From NCBI RefSeq assembly GCF_016127315.1, contig NZ_CP065997.1:4092001-4156000 (forward strand): a stretch of 64,000 bases of DNA. The letters run 5' to 3'. Positions 1 through 10,545 of this stretch are shown here, one piece after another (position 1 is the stretch's first letter; every line of letters begins with the position of its first letter). Under the pieces are notes generated by a model. The model ran no database searches, was not told the DNA's origin, and saw only the letters and a program-made list of their open reading frames with translations. A program made the translations under genes and the position numbers. Source of the DNA: Achromobacter deleyi. GTDB taxonomy: Bacteria > Pseudomonadota > Gammaproteobacteria > Burkholderiales > Burkholderiaceae_B.

Positions 1-767
1 AACGCCGCCGTGCCGCCGGCCGTCAGGCCGACCACGATCGCGACCTCGCGCGGATAGCGCAGCAGGCCGCGCAGCGAGCTGGTCTTGGGCTTGCTCTGGC
101 TGGCCTGCTTGTAGGAATCGGTCTCGGGCATGTCGCGCCGCATGAGGGCGGTGATGACGGCCAGCATGGCGCCGATCACGAACGGAATGCGCCAGCCCCA
201 TTCCACCAACTGCTCGTGCGTCAGGAACACGTTCTGCAGCAACAGCAGCACCAGGATGGCGCACAGCTGGCCGCCGATCAGCGTGACGTACTGGAAGCTG
301 GAATAGAAGCCGCGGTGGTCCGGGTCGGCGATCTCGGTGAGGTAGGTGGCGCTGGCGCCGTATTCGCCGCCCAGGCTCAGGCCCTCGATGACCCGGGCCA
401 GCGCCAGCAGCGCCGGCGCCGCCAGCCCGATGGATGCGTAGGTGGGCGTGACCGCGATGATCAGCGAGCCGACGCACATCATGCCGACCGAGACCATCAG
501 GGACAATCGTCGCCCGTGGCGGTCGGCCAGGTGGCCGAACAGCCAGCCGCCCAGCGGCCGCACGATGAAGCCGGCGGCGAACAGCGTGGCGGCGTTCAGC
601 TGCTGCACGACCGGGTCGTGCGAGGGGAAGAAGGCGGGGGCGAAGTACAGGGCGAAGGCGGTATAGGCGTAGAAGTCATACCATTCGACCAGGTTGCCCA
701 TGGAGCCGACGAAGATCGCCTTGATGCGGCGTTTGGCGTCGGGCATGTCGAGATACGCTTGGCTCAT
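1..767 (-). CDS. MHS-family MFS transporter (KgtP-like), 3' end beyond window
   Basis: Only the first 255 or so codons are in the window; the gene runs off the left edge. The protein starts MSQAYLDMPDAKRR and continues with the NLVEWYDFYAY signature of metabolite:H+ symporters (alpha-ketoglutarate permease, proline/betaine and dicarboxylate carriers), the RPLGGWLFGHLADRHGRR loop 2-3 motif of the major facilitator superfamily and GLSLGGEYGAS in helix 4. A GGAAGA ribosome site lies 5-10 nt before the ATG. It probably imports an organic acid into the cytoplasm by proton symport, but the substrate cannot be read from this half. It lies 110 nt downstream of the secreted hydrolase on the same strand. 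Confidence 0.88.
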   Translation of the reverse strand, partial: MSQAYLDMPDAKRRIKAIFVGSMGNLVEWYDFYAYTAFALYFAPAFFPSHDPVVQQLNAATLFAAGFIVRPLGGWLFGHLADRHGRRLSLMVSVGMMCVGSLIIAVTPTYASIGLAAPALLALARVIEGLSLGGEYGASATYLTEIADPDHRGFYSSFQYVTLIGGQLCAILVLLLLQNVFLTHEQLVEWGWRIPFVIGAMLAVITALMRRDMPETDSYKQASQSKPKTSSLRGLLRYPREVAIVVGLTAGGTAA

Positions 768-877
768 ATCTGTCTTCCACGGAGACGGTACCCGCCTATC
801 TTGCGCCTGCCGGCGCGAAAATGCACCCCTGCGCGTGTCCGGGATATTTGTTCAGCTTGATGTCAATAACCGCCGCG

Positions 878-2080
878 CTACTTGCGCGGCGGCTCGATCA
901 CCGTGCAGGCGGCCGCGCCGGCGGGCGCCAGGGCGTTCTCGCCCAGCAGCGCGCGCGCGCCGCAGACCGAACCGAACATGCCCTTGTTCTCGTGGCCGAC
1001 GCCGGTCACTTCGAAGCCGGCGCGGTGCAGCGTCACCGGCCGGTTGCCGCGCGCGGCGACGATGCGTTCGTATTGCAGGTAGGCGGTGCCGCGCGCCAGC
1101 CGGGTGGCGCCCTGGGCCTCGGCGCCGCAGGTCTTGTCCAGCAGGCGGTGTTCGGGATTGTTGTCGGCGCCGCCCAGCAGGTAAGTGACGTCGCGCGCCG
1201 CGTAGCGGATGAACAGGCGCGTGTCGTCGGTTTCCTGCGCGAACGGGGGCAGCTTGTCGGTGCCGTACTTGTACTGGTTGTAGGTGGGGCAGATGCCGCG
1301 CTCGTAGGGCGCGTAGCCCTTGCCGTCGGGACGCGGGCGTTCCTTGGTCAGGTACAGGTAGGACGAGGGATTGGCCACCACGTAGCGCACGGCGATGCCG
1401 TCGCGGCGCAGCGGGCCATCGATCTGGTTCAGCACGGCATAGCGTTGCACCAGCTGGGCGCCGCCGGAGTGGCCGGCCAGCACGATGCTGGCCAGGGTCG
1501 GCAGGCGCTTGCGGTCGTCCAGGCTGCGCAGCAGGTCGTCGATCACCTGGAACGAGCTGACCGGCGCCGGCCGGCCATTGGCCTGCACGCTGTCCTCGCC
1601 GTCTTCCCAGCTGGACTTGCGCCAGGCCGCCATGCCGGCGTAGCCCGAGTCGATCACGCCGACGAAGCGCGGCGCCAGGATCAGGGTGTCGTTGGCGCGG
1701 GCCGGGTTGGCCGCCAGCACCGTGGCGACGGTTTCGTAATAGGCGTCGGCGTTGCGCTTGACCCCATGGAACACGATCACGATTTGCTTGATATCGCGCA
1801 GGTCGCCGCGCGCCAGGTTCCGGTTAGCATAGACCGGTACCTTGTAGCGGTGGCCGGGCTTGCCCAGTTCGAGCGTCTGCCAGCGCGGAATCACCACCCG
1901 CTTGGGGGCGGGCGCGGGTTCATCGTAATCGTAGGGATCGGGCAGCGGCGTCTGCGCGCGCGCCGCCAGGGGCAGAAGGGCCGCCAGGGCCAGCGCCGCC
2001 GCGCTCCAGGCCCGGCGCGAATGCGGCGGACGCGGCGCCGGGTGGGGCTGCGCGGCGCCGGCTACGGCTGTGCGGCGCAT
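878..2080 (-). CDS. secreted alpha/beta-hydrolase fold protein
   Basis: A 400-residue exported protein. Residues 1-42 form an Arg-rich N-region followed by a hydrophobic Ala/Leu core ending AARAQT, a plausible Sec signal peptide. The hydrolase part has an oxyanion-type strand (IVIVFHG, 100-106), the nucleophile elbow GHSGG with Ser205, and a late His (GVGHENKG) that could complete the triad. Several Cys in the C-terminal half fit a periplasmic or secreted enzyme. Similar proteins are annotated as putative hydrolases or PHB-depolymerase-like without known substrate. The ATG at 2080 is chosen because it gives the signal peptide; the frame stays open far upstream through fnr. It follows fnr by 14 nt, so cotranscription with fnr is likely. 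Confidence 0.8.
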   Translation of the reverse strand: MRRTAVAGAAQPHPAPRPPHSRRAWSAAALALAALLPLAARAQTPLPDPYDYDEPAPAPKRVVIPRWQTLELGKPGHRYKVPVYANRNLARGDLRDIKQIVIVFHGVKRNADAYYETVATVLAANPARANDTLILAPRFVGVIDSGYAGMAAWRKSSWEDGEDSVQANGRPAPVSSFQVIDDLLRSLDDRKRLPTLASIVLAGHSGGAQLVQRYAVLNQIDGPLRRDGIAVRYVVANPSSYLYLTKERPRPDGKGYAPYERGICPTYNQYKYGTDKLPPFAQETDDTRLFIRYAARDVTYLLGGADNNPEHRLLDKTCGAEAQGATRLARGTAYLQYERIVAARGNRPVTLHRAGFEVTGVGHENKGMFGSVCGARALLGENALAPAGAAACTVIEPPRK

Positions 2081-2094
2081 GGCGCGGGCGGGCG

Positions 2095-2823
2095 TCAGCA
2101 GCCCTCGTGGCCCAGCAGTTGCTTGAGCGCGGGTTGGTCCAGGATGCGGACTTCGCGCTGGTTGATGCGGATCAGGCCGTCGCGCGCGAAGCGCGAGAAC
2201 AGCCGGCTGACCGTTTCCAGCGTCAGGCCGAGATAGTTGCCGATTTCCTCGCGGCTCATGCGCAGCACGAATTCGGTCGACGAGTAGCCGAGCGACGCAT
2301 AGCGTTGCGACAGGTTGAGCAGGAACGCGGCCAGGCGCTGTTCGGAACGCATCGAGCCCAGCGACGCCAGCATCTGGTGCGAGCGCGTGATCTCGCGGCT
2401 CATCAGGCGGCGGAACTGCTGCTGCAGCGAGGGCAGGTGGGTGGCCACGCGGTCGACTTCGTTCAGGCGGATCACGCAGACTTCGGAGTCTTCCAGGGCG
2501 ACGGCGGCCGAGACATGCTTGCCCTCGAGCATGCCGTCCATGCCGACGATCTCGCCGGGCAGGTGGAAGCCGGTGATCTGGATCTGGCCGGTGGCGTCTT
2601 CGAGCTGCGTTTTCAGGCTGCCGAAGCGCACGCCGTAGACGGCGTCCAGGGGGTGATCCAGCGAATACAGCGTCTTGCCCTTTTCGAGGCGCACGCGCTC
2701 TTTCACCAGTTCGTCCAGCTTTTCTACTTCGGCGGCTGCCATCCCGACCGGGACACACACGTGGCCCAACATACACGTGGAACAGTGGGCGGCATCAGGG
2801 GCAACGGGAACCCGTTTTTGCAT
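2095..2823 (-). CDS. fnr: FNR-type oxygen-sensing Crp/Fnr transcriptional regulator
   Basis: 242 residues, the usual FNR size. The N-terminus carries C14-x2-C17-x5-C23, and a fourth Cys, C116, sits in DSEVCVI. This matches the C20/C23/C29/C122 set that ligates the oxygen-labile [4Fe-4S] cluster of E. coli FNR. A cyclic-nucleotide-binding-like beta barrel is followed by a winged helix, with SREEIGNYLG and ETVSRLF as the recognition helix; the E203-S206-R207 set predicts a TTGAT-N4-ATCAA site. The start at 2823 is favoured over an upstream ATG at 2895 because AAAGG precedes it and the product then matches family length. It is expected to switch genes for anaerobic or microaerobic respiration. 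I found no FNR box in its own upstream region. Confidence 0.93.
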   Translation of the reverse strand: MQKRVPVAPDAAHCSTCMLGHVCVPVGMAAAEVEKLDELVKERVRLEKGKTLYSLDHPLDAVYGVRFGSLKTQLEDATGQIQITGFHLPGEIVGMDGMLEGKHVSAAVALEDSEVCVIRLNEVDRVATHLPSLQQQFRRLMSREITRSHQMLASLGSMRSEQRLAAFLLNLSQRYASLGYSSTEFVLRMSREEIGNYLGLTLETVSRLFSRFARDGLIRINQREVRILDQPALKQLLGHEGC

Positions 2824-2946
2824 ACGATGACCTTTATAGTGCCCGCACCCGGCGGGTAGCCTGGAGGGGCTTAAAGCGTGAAGACAGGTCTCCATTGTAG
2901 TCCGTTGTTACTACGGGTGTCTTACGGAGCGTTTTGCAGCGCATTC

Positions 2947-3378
2947 CTACGGCGGCATCCGGGCCGGACGGGCCTGGCGGTAGGCGACCCAGTCGTCGCC
3001 GTCGATGTCCGCCGCCGTCCCGCGCCAGGCCGGGTCGATGGGGTAATACTCGCAGGCCACCGGGGCGGCGCCGGGCGCCAGCGGCCGGGCCAGCACCGGC
3101 CGGCGCACGAAGCAGCCGGGCCGCCCGGGCGCGTATTCCTCGATCTCATCCATCAGGGCGACCAGGGCCGGGTCGACCTCGTAGATGTCGCCCAGCACCC
3201 GCCGGCCGTCGGCCACCGGGAGCAATCCGGGCCAGTCGCCGAAATCCACCAGCATGCTGGGCACGGTGGCCGCGCCCACATGGCGGGCCGGCGGCAGGCC
3301 GCGGCGGGTGGCGGCCTGCGCCAGGTCGTTGATTTCGCCCGCGCGTAGCGTGCCGTAGACAAAAACGTATATGCTCAT
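2947..3378 (-). CDS. gamma-glutamylcyclotransferase-like (AIG2/GGCT fold) protein
   Basis: 143 residues. It begins MSIYVFVYGTLRAGEIN, the YGTL/xG substrate-binding loop of the GGCT/AIG2 fold, and keeps the acidic catalytic position in LMDEIEEY (E80 by the L-D-x-x-E pattern). Members cyclise gamma-glutamyl-amines or -peptides to 5-oxoproline; the exact substrate is unknown here. It is a cytoplasmic single-domain protein. It lies between fnr and clpB on the minus strand, divergent from clpB across about 150 nt that hold the clpB heat-shock promoter. Confidence 0.85.
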   Translation of the reverse strand: MSIYVFVYGTLRAGEINDLAQAATRRGLPPARHVGAATVPSMLVDFGDWPGLLPVADGRRVLGDIYEVDPALVALMDEIEEYAPGRPGCFVRRPVLARPLAPGAAPVACEYYPIDPAWRGTAADIDGDDWVAYRQARPARMPP

Positions 3379-3440
3379 AGTTCAGATTGTTGCTGCACGC
3401 GGATGTGTCCAAGGACATAAAGCCATGAGGCCGGCGAGGT

Positions 3441-3468
3441 ATTGAAATACTCGCATCCGGCCGCATAT
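3441..3468 (+). promoter_or_regulatory. sigma32 (RpoH) heat-shock promoter of clpB
   Basis: ATTGAAA (3441-3447) is followed by a 13-nt spacer and CCGCATAT (3461-3468). The heat-shock consensus is CTTGAAA-N11-16-CCCCATNT, so only one base differs in each element. It lies about 60 nt upstream of the clpB ATG, in the correct orientation. Transcription should start near 3475, giving a leader of about 55 nt. Confidence 0.85.
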
Positions 3469-3530
3469 TCAGGTCATCGAGCCCGCCGGCGCGTATCGGT
3501 CAGGCTCACCAACAAGCCACAACGACCATT

Positions 3531-6137
<2,607 letters not shown>

Positions 6138-6146
6138 ATCCGCGGT

Positions 6147-6165
6147 CCGGTCCGCTCAGGACCGG
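6147..6165 (+). terminator. hairpin after clpB, possible terminator without U-tract
   Basis: CCGGTCC (6147-6153) and GGACCGG (6159-6165) pair perfectly around the loop GCTCA, starting 9 nt after the clpB stop. No T-run follows, so if it stops transcription it would need Rho or simply protect the 3' end. Confidence 0.35.
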
Positions 6166-6287
6166 TGCGCGCCCCGCCCCGGGGACGGTATTCAGGATAG
6201 GGACACGCGTCCCTTCCCCGATGCCGTTCCCGGGGTTTTCTTTTGCCCGCCAGACCGGCGCCGGGAAGACGGCGCCGGACCGTGGCG

Positions 6288-6728
6288 TCACGAGGGCGCG
6301 TAGTCCTGCCGCTGCTGGCCCAGCTGCCGGCCCAGGCCTTGAAGCGTGCGCAACAGCAGCGCCAAGCCGCGCCGCGTGTCCTCGTCGCGTGACAGCTGAA
6401 ACAGCCCGGCCAGGCCCGGCGGATGCGCCTCTCGCATGCCCTGGGCCTGGGCCATGCGCCAGGCGTTGGACGCGGTCCAGGCGGCGCCGCTGACCTGTTC
6501 CGATAGCGTGCCCAGTTTTTCCACCATCGGCGCATCGAGCAGGTCGACCAGATCGGAGGCCAGCGCCAGCAGGTCGACAATGTTGTCCAGCCGTCCGCTG
6601 TCGGCCAGCGGCTGGAGCTTGTCCGCCAGCTGCGCCAGCGCATCGCCGCCGTTTGCCGCGGGCGGCGCGTCGAACACGGTGGCGCATTGCCCGGTGGTGG
6701 GCGGGTTGGTGTCTTGCGGCGCGTTCAT
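6288..6728 (-). CDS. DUF1641 family protein
   Basis: 146 residues, mostly helical and soluble, with the DUF1641 pattern: a helix LAQLADKLQPLADSGRLDNIVDLLALASDLVDLL followed by MVEKLGTLSEQVSG and a C-terminal amphipathic stretch. Family members sit next to FAD-dependent quinone reductases or formate dehydrogenase subunits; the molecular role is not established. Its ATG overlaps the stop of the sulfide:quinone-reductase-like gene by 4 nt (6725-6728), so the two are translationally coupled and probably work together. Confidence 0.85.
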   Translation of the reverse strand: MNAPQDTNPPTTGQCATVFDAPPAANGGDALAQLADKLQPLADSGRLDNIVDLLALASDLVDLLDAPMVEKLGTLSEQVSGAAWTASNAWRMAQAQGMREAHPPGLAGLFQLSRDEDTRRGLALLLRTLQGLGRQLGQQRQDYAPS

Positions 6729-7915
6729 AGCATTCCCCTGGCGACGGACCAATACAGGCCCCGGTTGAAGCCATGCCGCAGCAGGCCGCCCAGCTTGGTC
6801 GGCGGCGTCGGCCGCACGTCGTGGGTGTAGTCGTACCAAAGCGGCATGCCGGCGTTCAAGCCCATCTGCGCCACCGCCTGCACCCGGCCGTCGTAAGCGC
6901 TGCACGGATGCCCCAGGCGGATCTCGCCGGCGATATTGTTGGCGATGACGGGGGCCTGGTTGTGGCATGAGCCGCCGGCCTTGCTGACCGGCAGATCCAC
7001 GGTGTCGCCGATCACGTAGACATTGCGCAGGCCATAGACCTGCAGGGTCTCGTGATCGGTGGGCAGCCAGCCTTCGTCATTGGGCGCCTGCGAGACTCCC
7101 GATTCCAGCACCGCGTCGACCGCGCGGATCGGCGGCGTGGCCATGAGGATGTCGAACGGCTGTTCGACGCCTTCCTCCGAATAGGCGATGCGCCGGTCGG
7201 GATCCACCTTGGCCAGCGTGAAGCCACGCTGGAAGCGGATGCCGCGCTGTTCGAAGATGGCCGGTAGCACCTCGCAGGTGGGCTTTTGCAGGAACAGGCA
7301 GTTGCGCAGCAGTTGCGAGGTGGTGGGGTAGGTGTAGACGATCTCGACGCGGTCGCGCACGCCGCGACGGCGCAGGTAGTCATCCAGCATCAGCGTGGTC
7401 TCGATCGGCGCGATGCCGCATTGGTGCGGCACGTTCGGCGTCTTGGGAAAGGTGACGCTGACGAACACGCGGCCGCGCTCGATCGTGGCCAGGCGGCCGG
7501 CCAGTTGCCGCGCCGGCTCGTACTGGTAGAAATGGTCGCCGGCCTCGCGCAGCCCTTCGATGCGCTCGGGCGCGGGTACGCAGCCGGTGGCGATGACGAG
7601 ATAGTCGTAGCCGTGGCGCTTGCCGCTGCGCGTGTGCAGTTGCTGGGCGTCGAAATCGAAGCGCGTCACCTTGTCGACGCGGAACTCGATCTCGGGCCGC
7701 AGCAGGGAACGTTCGGGGCGCTTGAGTTCTTCCTGGAAGAACAGGTTGAACGCCACATACATGAAGGCCGGCTTGTAGTAGTGATCCGGCGAATCGGACA
7801 GCAGCATGATGCTGACGCTGCCCGCCGACACCTCGGGATAGAGCTTGTGCACCAGTTGGTTGGCCAACATGGTGCCGCCGACCCCGCCTCCCACGACAAC
7901 AATTCGCTTGCTCAT
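6725..7915 (-). CDS. FAD-dependent oxidoreductase of the sulfide:quinone reductase family
   Basis: 396 residues starting at the ATG behind a strong GGAGG site. The N-terminal VVVGGGVGGTMLANQL binds FAD. YLVIATGCVPAPE and the terminal FAD segment VYVIGDTVDLPVSKAGGSCHNQAPV fit the SQR/NDH-2-like disulfide reductase fold. Cys in ATGC, HQCGIAP and GGSCH are at positions where SQRs have redox-active cysteines, but I cannot confirm the catalytic pair. Such enzymes pass electrons from sulfide or another thiol donor to membrane quinone. It is the first gene of a two-gene unit with DUF1641. A role in sulfide detoxification is plausible but not shown; NADH or persulfide chemistry is an alternative. Confidence 0.82.
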   Translation of the reverse strand: MSKRIVVVGGGVGGTMLANQLVHKLYPEVSAGSVSIMLLSDSPDHYYKPAFMYVAFNLFFQEELKRPERSLLRPEIEFRVDKVTRFDFDAQQLHTRSGKRHGYDYLVIATGCVPAPERIEGLREAGDHFYQYEPARQLAGRLATIERGRVFVSVTFPKTPNVPHQCGIAPIETTLMLDDYLRRRGVRDRVEIVYTYPTTSQLLRNCLFLQKPTCEVLPAIFEQRGIRFQRGFTLAKVDPDRRIAYSEEGVEQPFDILMATPPIRAVDAVLESGVSQAPNDEGWLPTDHETLQVYGLRNVYVIGDTVDLPVSKAGGSCHNQAPVIANNIAGEIRLGHPCSAYDGRVQAVAQMGLNAGMPLWYDYTHDVRPTPPTKLGGLLRHGFNRGLYWSVARGML

Positions 7916-8005
7916 AAAAATCCTCCGATGAGAATAATCAGGAACCAAGTGCAGTTGCGTCTTTATGTGTAGCAAGTCGGGCGGGGTCGGTCAACCGGAT
8001 GACGC

Positions 8006-9643
8006 CTACGGCTTGACCGTCACGAACACCGGATTCGAATAGAACCACAGGTCGTTGTAGTTGCGCGCGTTGATGGCGTTGAAGCGGGCGGCGTTGTCGG
8101 TCAGGTCGACCTTGGCGTCCGGCAGCGGTTCGCCGTTGGCGGTCTCGCCGGCCACGTCGGGCGCCAGGTTGGTGCCGCGCAGGCGCAGGTACTGGCTCTT
8201 GTCGGCGGTCAGCTTGACCTTGATGACGTTGTAGCCGTCCTTGTCCACGGTCCAGTCCTTGCTCGTGTAGCGGCCCAGCACGCGGGTGCTCGGATTGGTG
8301 GCGTTGTCGTATGCCGGCGTGCCGGCGGCGGCGCGGGCGCCGACATCGCCCACGATCAGGTCGACGTGGTGCACGGTCGGCTTGACGTAGGTGGGGTTGC
8401 CGCTTTCGATCGGATACTCGTAGTGGTTGCTGGCGGGGCTGCGAAAGCGGATGGTGACTTCCACCTGCTCGCCCTTGGCCGCCGTCAGCTCGCCGCCCAT
8501 CTGGGCCGTGCCCGAGGCGCCCTGCGCCTGGAATTCGAGCGCGTCGATCAGGTCGCCGAAGACGCCGAACAGGCGGCCGCTCTTCAGGCCCGTGACCACC
8601 GCCGCCATGTCCTTGCCGTCCTTCCAGACGTAGGTCTTGGCGTATTCGCCCGGCGCGTAGCCGCTGCTGTACTGGCCGGTGGCGTTGATGCGGAAGTGGA
8701 AGTCCGAATCGGCCACGGTCCAGATGTGGCGGCCTTCGCCCAGCAGCGCGTCCCAGGTGCCGCCCAGCTTGGCCACCAGGTAGTCGACGCCGCCGTAGGT
8801 GCGGTTGGGCAGGTTGGCCGGCGTGTAGGCCTCGGCGTAGCCGCCGCGGTCGGGTTCCATCTGGTTGCCGACCATGCCTTCGATGGCGAAGAAGATCGAC
8901 GGCGCCAGGTCGTGCATCTCGCGCAGCTGGCCGATGGTGTACTTGCCGGCATAGCGCGACGGGTGGTTTAGCAGCATGTAGCTGTCGGGGTGCTTGTCGC
9001 GCAGCCACTTCAGGGCCGTCAGCGAGTCGGCGTGCGTGGTGTACGCGCGCGTCTGGCCGGCCAGGTCGGCGACCAGCTGCGCGTCGAACAGGTTGGCGGC
9101 CTTGTTGGTGTACAGGTATTCGAATTCCGCCACGGCGCGCAGCGACTTGGCGGACATCGGGTCGTTGGTGCCGATGCCGATGTTGACGTGGTCGTGCGTG
9201 GGCATGTCCCATTCGAACGACGAGAAGATGATCTTGCCGGCGTAGCGGCCCGCCGCCTGCGCCTGCTTGATGAACGGCACTTCGTAGCGCGCCATGCCGG
9301 TCGAGAACGGAATCGAGCCGCCGGGGATGTTGACGCCGGTGTTGTCGCGCGCCGACATGCGCAGGTGGTTCGAGAGCGCGGCCCAGTCGAGTTTGTAGCG
9401 GTCGAAGGCCTGGTCCAGCACGCTCTCCAGGGTGGTCTGGGCGTCGTCGGACTGGATCGTGTGCACGTGCAGGTCGCCGGCGCTCCAGGCGCCGGTCTTC
9501 ACCGGCGGCGCGGGCTCGGTCACGACCGGCGGCGCGCTCGTGTCGTCATCGTCGTCGCTGCCGCCGCAGGCGCTCAGCAAGGTTACGCAAGCCAGCGACA
9601 ACGGCATCAGGGCCCGCCGCAGGCGGGTTACTTCGAACTGCAT
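8006..9643 (-). CDS. PHP-domain phosphoesterase-like lipoprotein
   Basis: 545 residues. The signal peptide ends in a lipobox LLSAC (Cys26), followed by an acidic/Pro-rich tether (GGSDDDDD...APPV), so the protein is a lipoprotein. GDLHVHT (H59, H61) opens a PHP metallophosphoesterase domain; later metal-site candidates are ALSNHL, THAD, LNHPSR and VADSDFHF. The C-terminal about 200 residues look like a beta-sandwich. PHP proteins hydrolyse phosphoesters using two or three metals, but exported members have no defined substrate. The ATG at 9643 is preferred over 9661 because GGAG precedes it. It is transcribed alone, with 90 nt before the SQR-like gene. Confidence 0.83.
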   Translation of the reverse strand: MQFEVTRLRRALMPLSLACVTLLSACGGSDDDDDTSAPPVVTEPAPPVKTGAWSAGDLHVHTIQSDDAQTTLESVLDQAFDRYKLDWAALSNHLRMSARDNTGVNIPGGSIPFSTGMARYEVPFIKQAQAAGRYAGKIIFSSFEWDMPTHDHVNIGIGTNDPMSAKSLRAVAEFEYLYTNKAANLFDAQLVADLAGQTRAYTTHADSLTALKWLRDKHPDSYMLLNHPSRYAGKYTIGQLREMHDLAPSIFFAIEGMVGNQMEPDRGGYAEAYTPANLPNRTYGGVDYLVAKLGGTWDALLGEGRHIWTVADSDFHFRINATGQYSSGYAPGEYAKTYVWKDGKDMAAVVTGLKSGRLFGVFGDLIDALEFQAQGASGTAQMGGELTAAKGEQVEVTIRFRSPASNHYEYPIESGNPTYVKPTVHHVDLIVGDVGARAAAGTPAYDNATNPSTRVLGRYTSKDWTVDKDGYNVIKVKLTADKSQYLRLRGTNLAPDVAGETANGEPLPDAKVDLTDNAARFNAINARNYNDLWFYSNPVFVTVKP

Positions 9644-9737
9644 TCCATACTCCAGCGTCATGCGGCCCGCACAGGCGCGGCACCGCGAAGGCCCGCACTA
9701 TGCGGGCCGCGAGTGACGCGGGAATGACAGCTTGCCG

Positions 9738-10469
9738 TTAGCGGGCGCCGTCCGCCGCATCGGCCAGCGCCTGGCGGATGATGGCCTGCGCGGTCCAGCG
9801 CGCGACCTCGGTGACGGCCGGCAATTCCAGGCCCCAGATGTCCTTGAGCACCAGGAATACTTCGGTGCCGTAGACCAGCGACAGCGCCTGCGCCACGCGT
9901 TCCTGTTGGGCCGGCGGCAGCGCGTCCGCCAGCGGCGCGATGGCGCGCTTGAGGATGTCGACTCGATGGCCGCGCACCAGCCGCGGTTCGTTGCCGGCGC
10001 GGCCGGCGCTGGCTTCGGCGTGCTGCTGCAGCGACACCTGGATGGCCGCGCGCAGCGGCGCCTCGTGGGTCTCCAGGCGCGGATAGGCGAAGCGCAGCAA
10101 TTCGTCGACGCGGGTGGCTGCGTCGGGCGCGGTCGAGTCCCAGGCCAGGATCGGCCCCAGGCTTTCGTCGACCACGGCGGCGATCAGCGCGCTCTGGCTC
10201 GGGAAGTAGCGGTAGGCGGTGGCGCGCGACACCTGCGCGTGTTCGGCCAGCTCGGCCACCGACGGCGTGATGCCTTGCGCCATCAGGCGCTGCGCCGCGT
10301 CCAGCAGGATCTTGCGCATCCGCGCGCGCGGCCCGTGCGGCGGTTCGCCGCTGGCGGCGGCCTGGCGGCTGGCGGGCGCGATCAGGCGCGCGGGGGCGGC
10401 GGCCGGCTTGCGCGCGGCGGTCGTGGTTTGACGTGAGACGGGTGTCTCAGTATGATTCTTTCGTCTCAT
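9738..10469 (-). CDS. TetR/AcrR-family transcriptional regulator
   Basis: 243 residues. The helix-turn-helix (PSVAELAEHAQVSRATAYRYFPSQSALIAAVV) is preceded by an unusual 50-residue Ala/Pro/Arg-rich extension; the rest is the ligand/dimer domain. It is divergent from the Tm-1-like operon. A perfect palindrome, TGAGACGGGTGTCTCA, lies within its first codons and within the spacer of the operon's promoter, so it is very likely the operon's repressor and may repress itself. An ATG at 10319 would give a shorter protein starting just before the HTH, but it has no ribosome site. Effector unknown. Confidence 0.88.
   Translation of the reverse strand: MRRKNHTETPVSRQTTTAARKPAAAPARLIAPASRQAAASGEPPHGPRARMRKILLDAAQRLMAQGITPSVAELAEHAQVSRATAYRYFPSQSALIAAVVDESLGPILAWDSTAPDAATRVDELLRFAYPRLETHEAPLRAAIQVSLQQHAEASAGRAGNEPRLVRGHRVDILKRAIAPLADALPPAQQERVAQALSLVYGTEVFLVLKDIWGLELPAVTEVARWTAQAIIRQALADAADGAR
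10428..10456 (+). promoter_or_regulatory. promoter of the Tm-1-like operon with TetR operator in the spacer
   Basis: TTGACG (10428-10433), 17-nt spacer, TATGAT (10451-10456). The spacer is filled by the perfect inverted repeat TGAGAC-GGGT-GTCTCA (10434-10449). A further GTCTCA half-site lies at 10463-10468, at the expected start of transcription. The promoter is inside the 5' coding region of the divergent tetR gene. Operator placement between -35 and -10 is typical of TetR repression. Confidence 0.75.
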
Positions 10470-10545
10470 TTCTTGATTCTACAGGGCCACGCGCCCCGGA
10501 CATATATCGAGGCGCGCACCGAGTGTAGCCGCCCGCGGAGGAGTC

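Noticed and set aside
2824..2946. FNR autoregulatory box upstream of fnr
   Set aside because: No TTGAT-N4-ATCAA-like sequence is visible in the interval.
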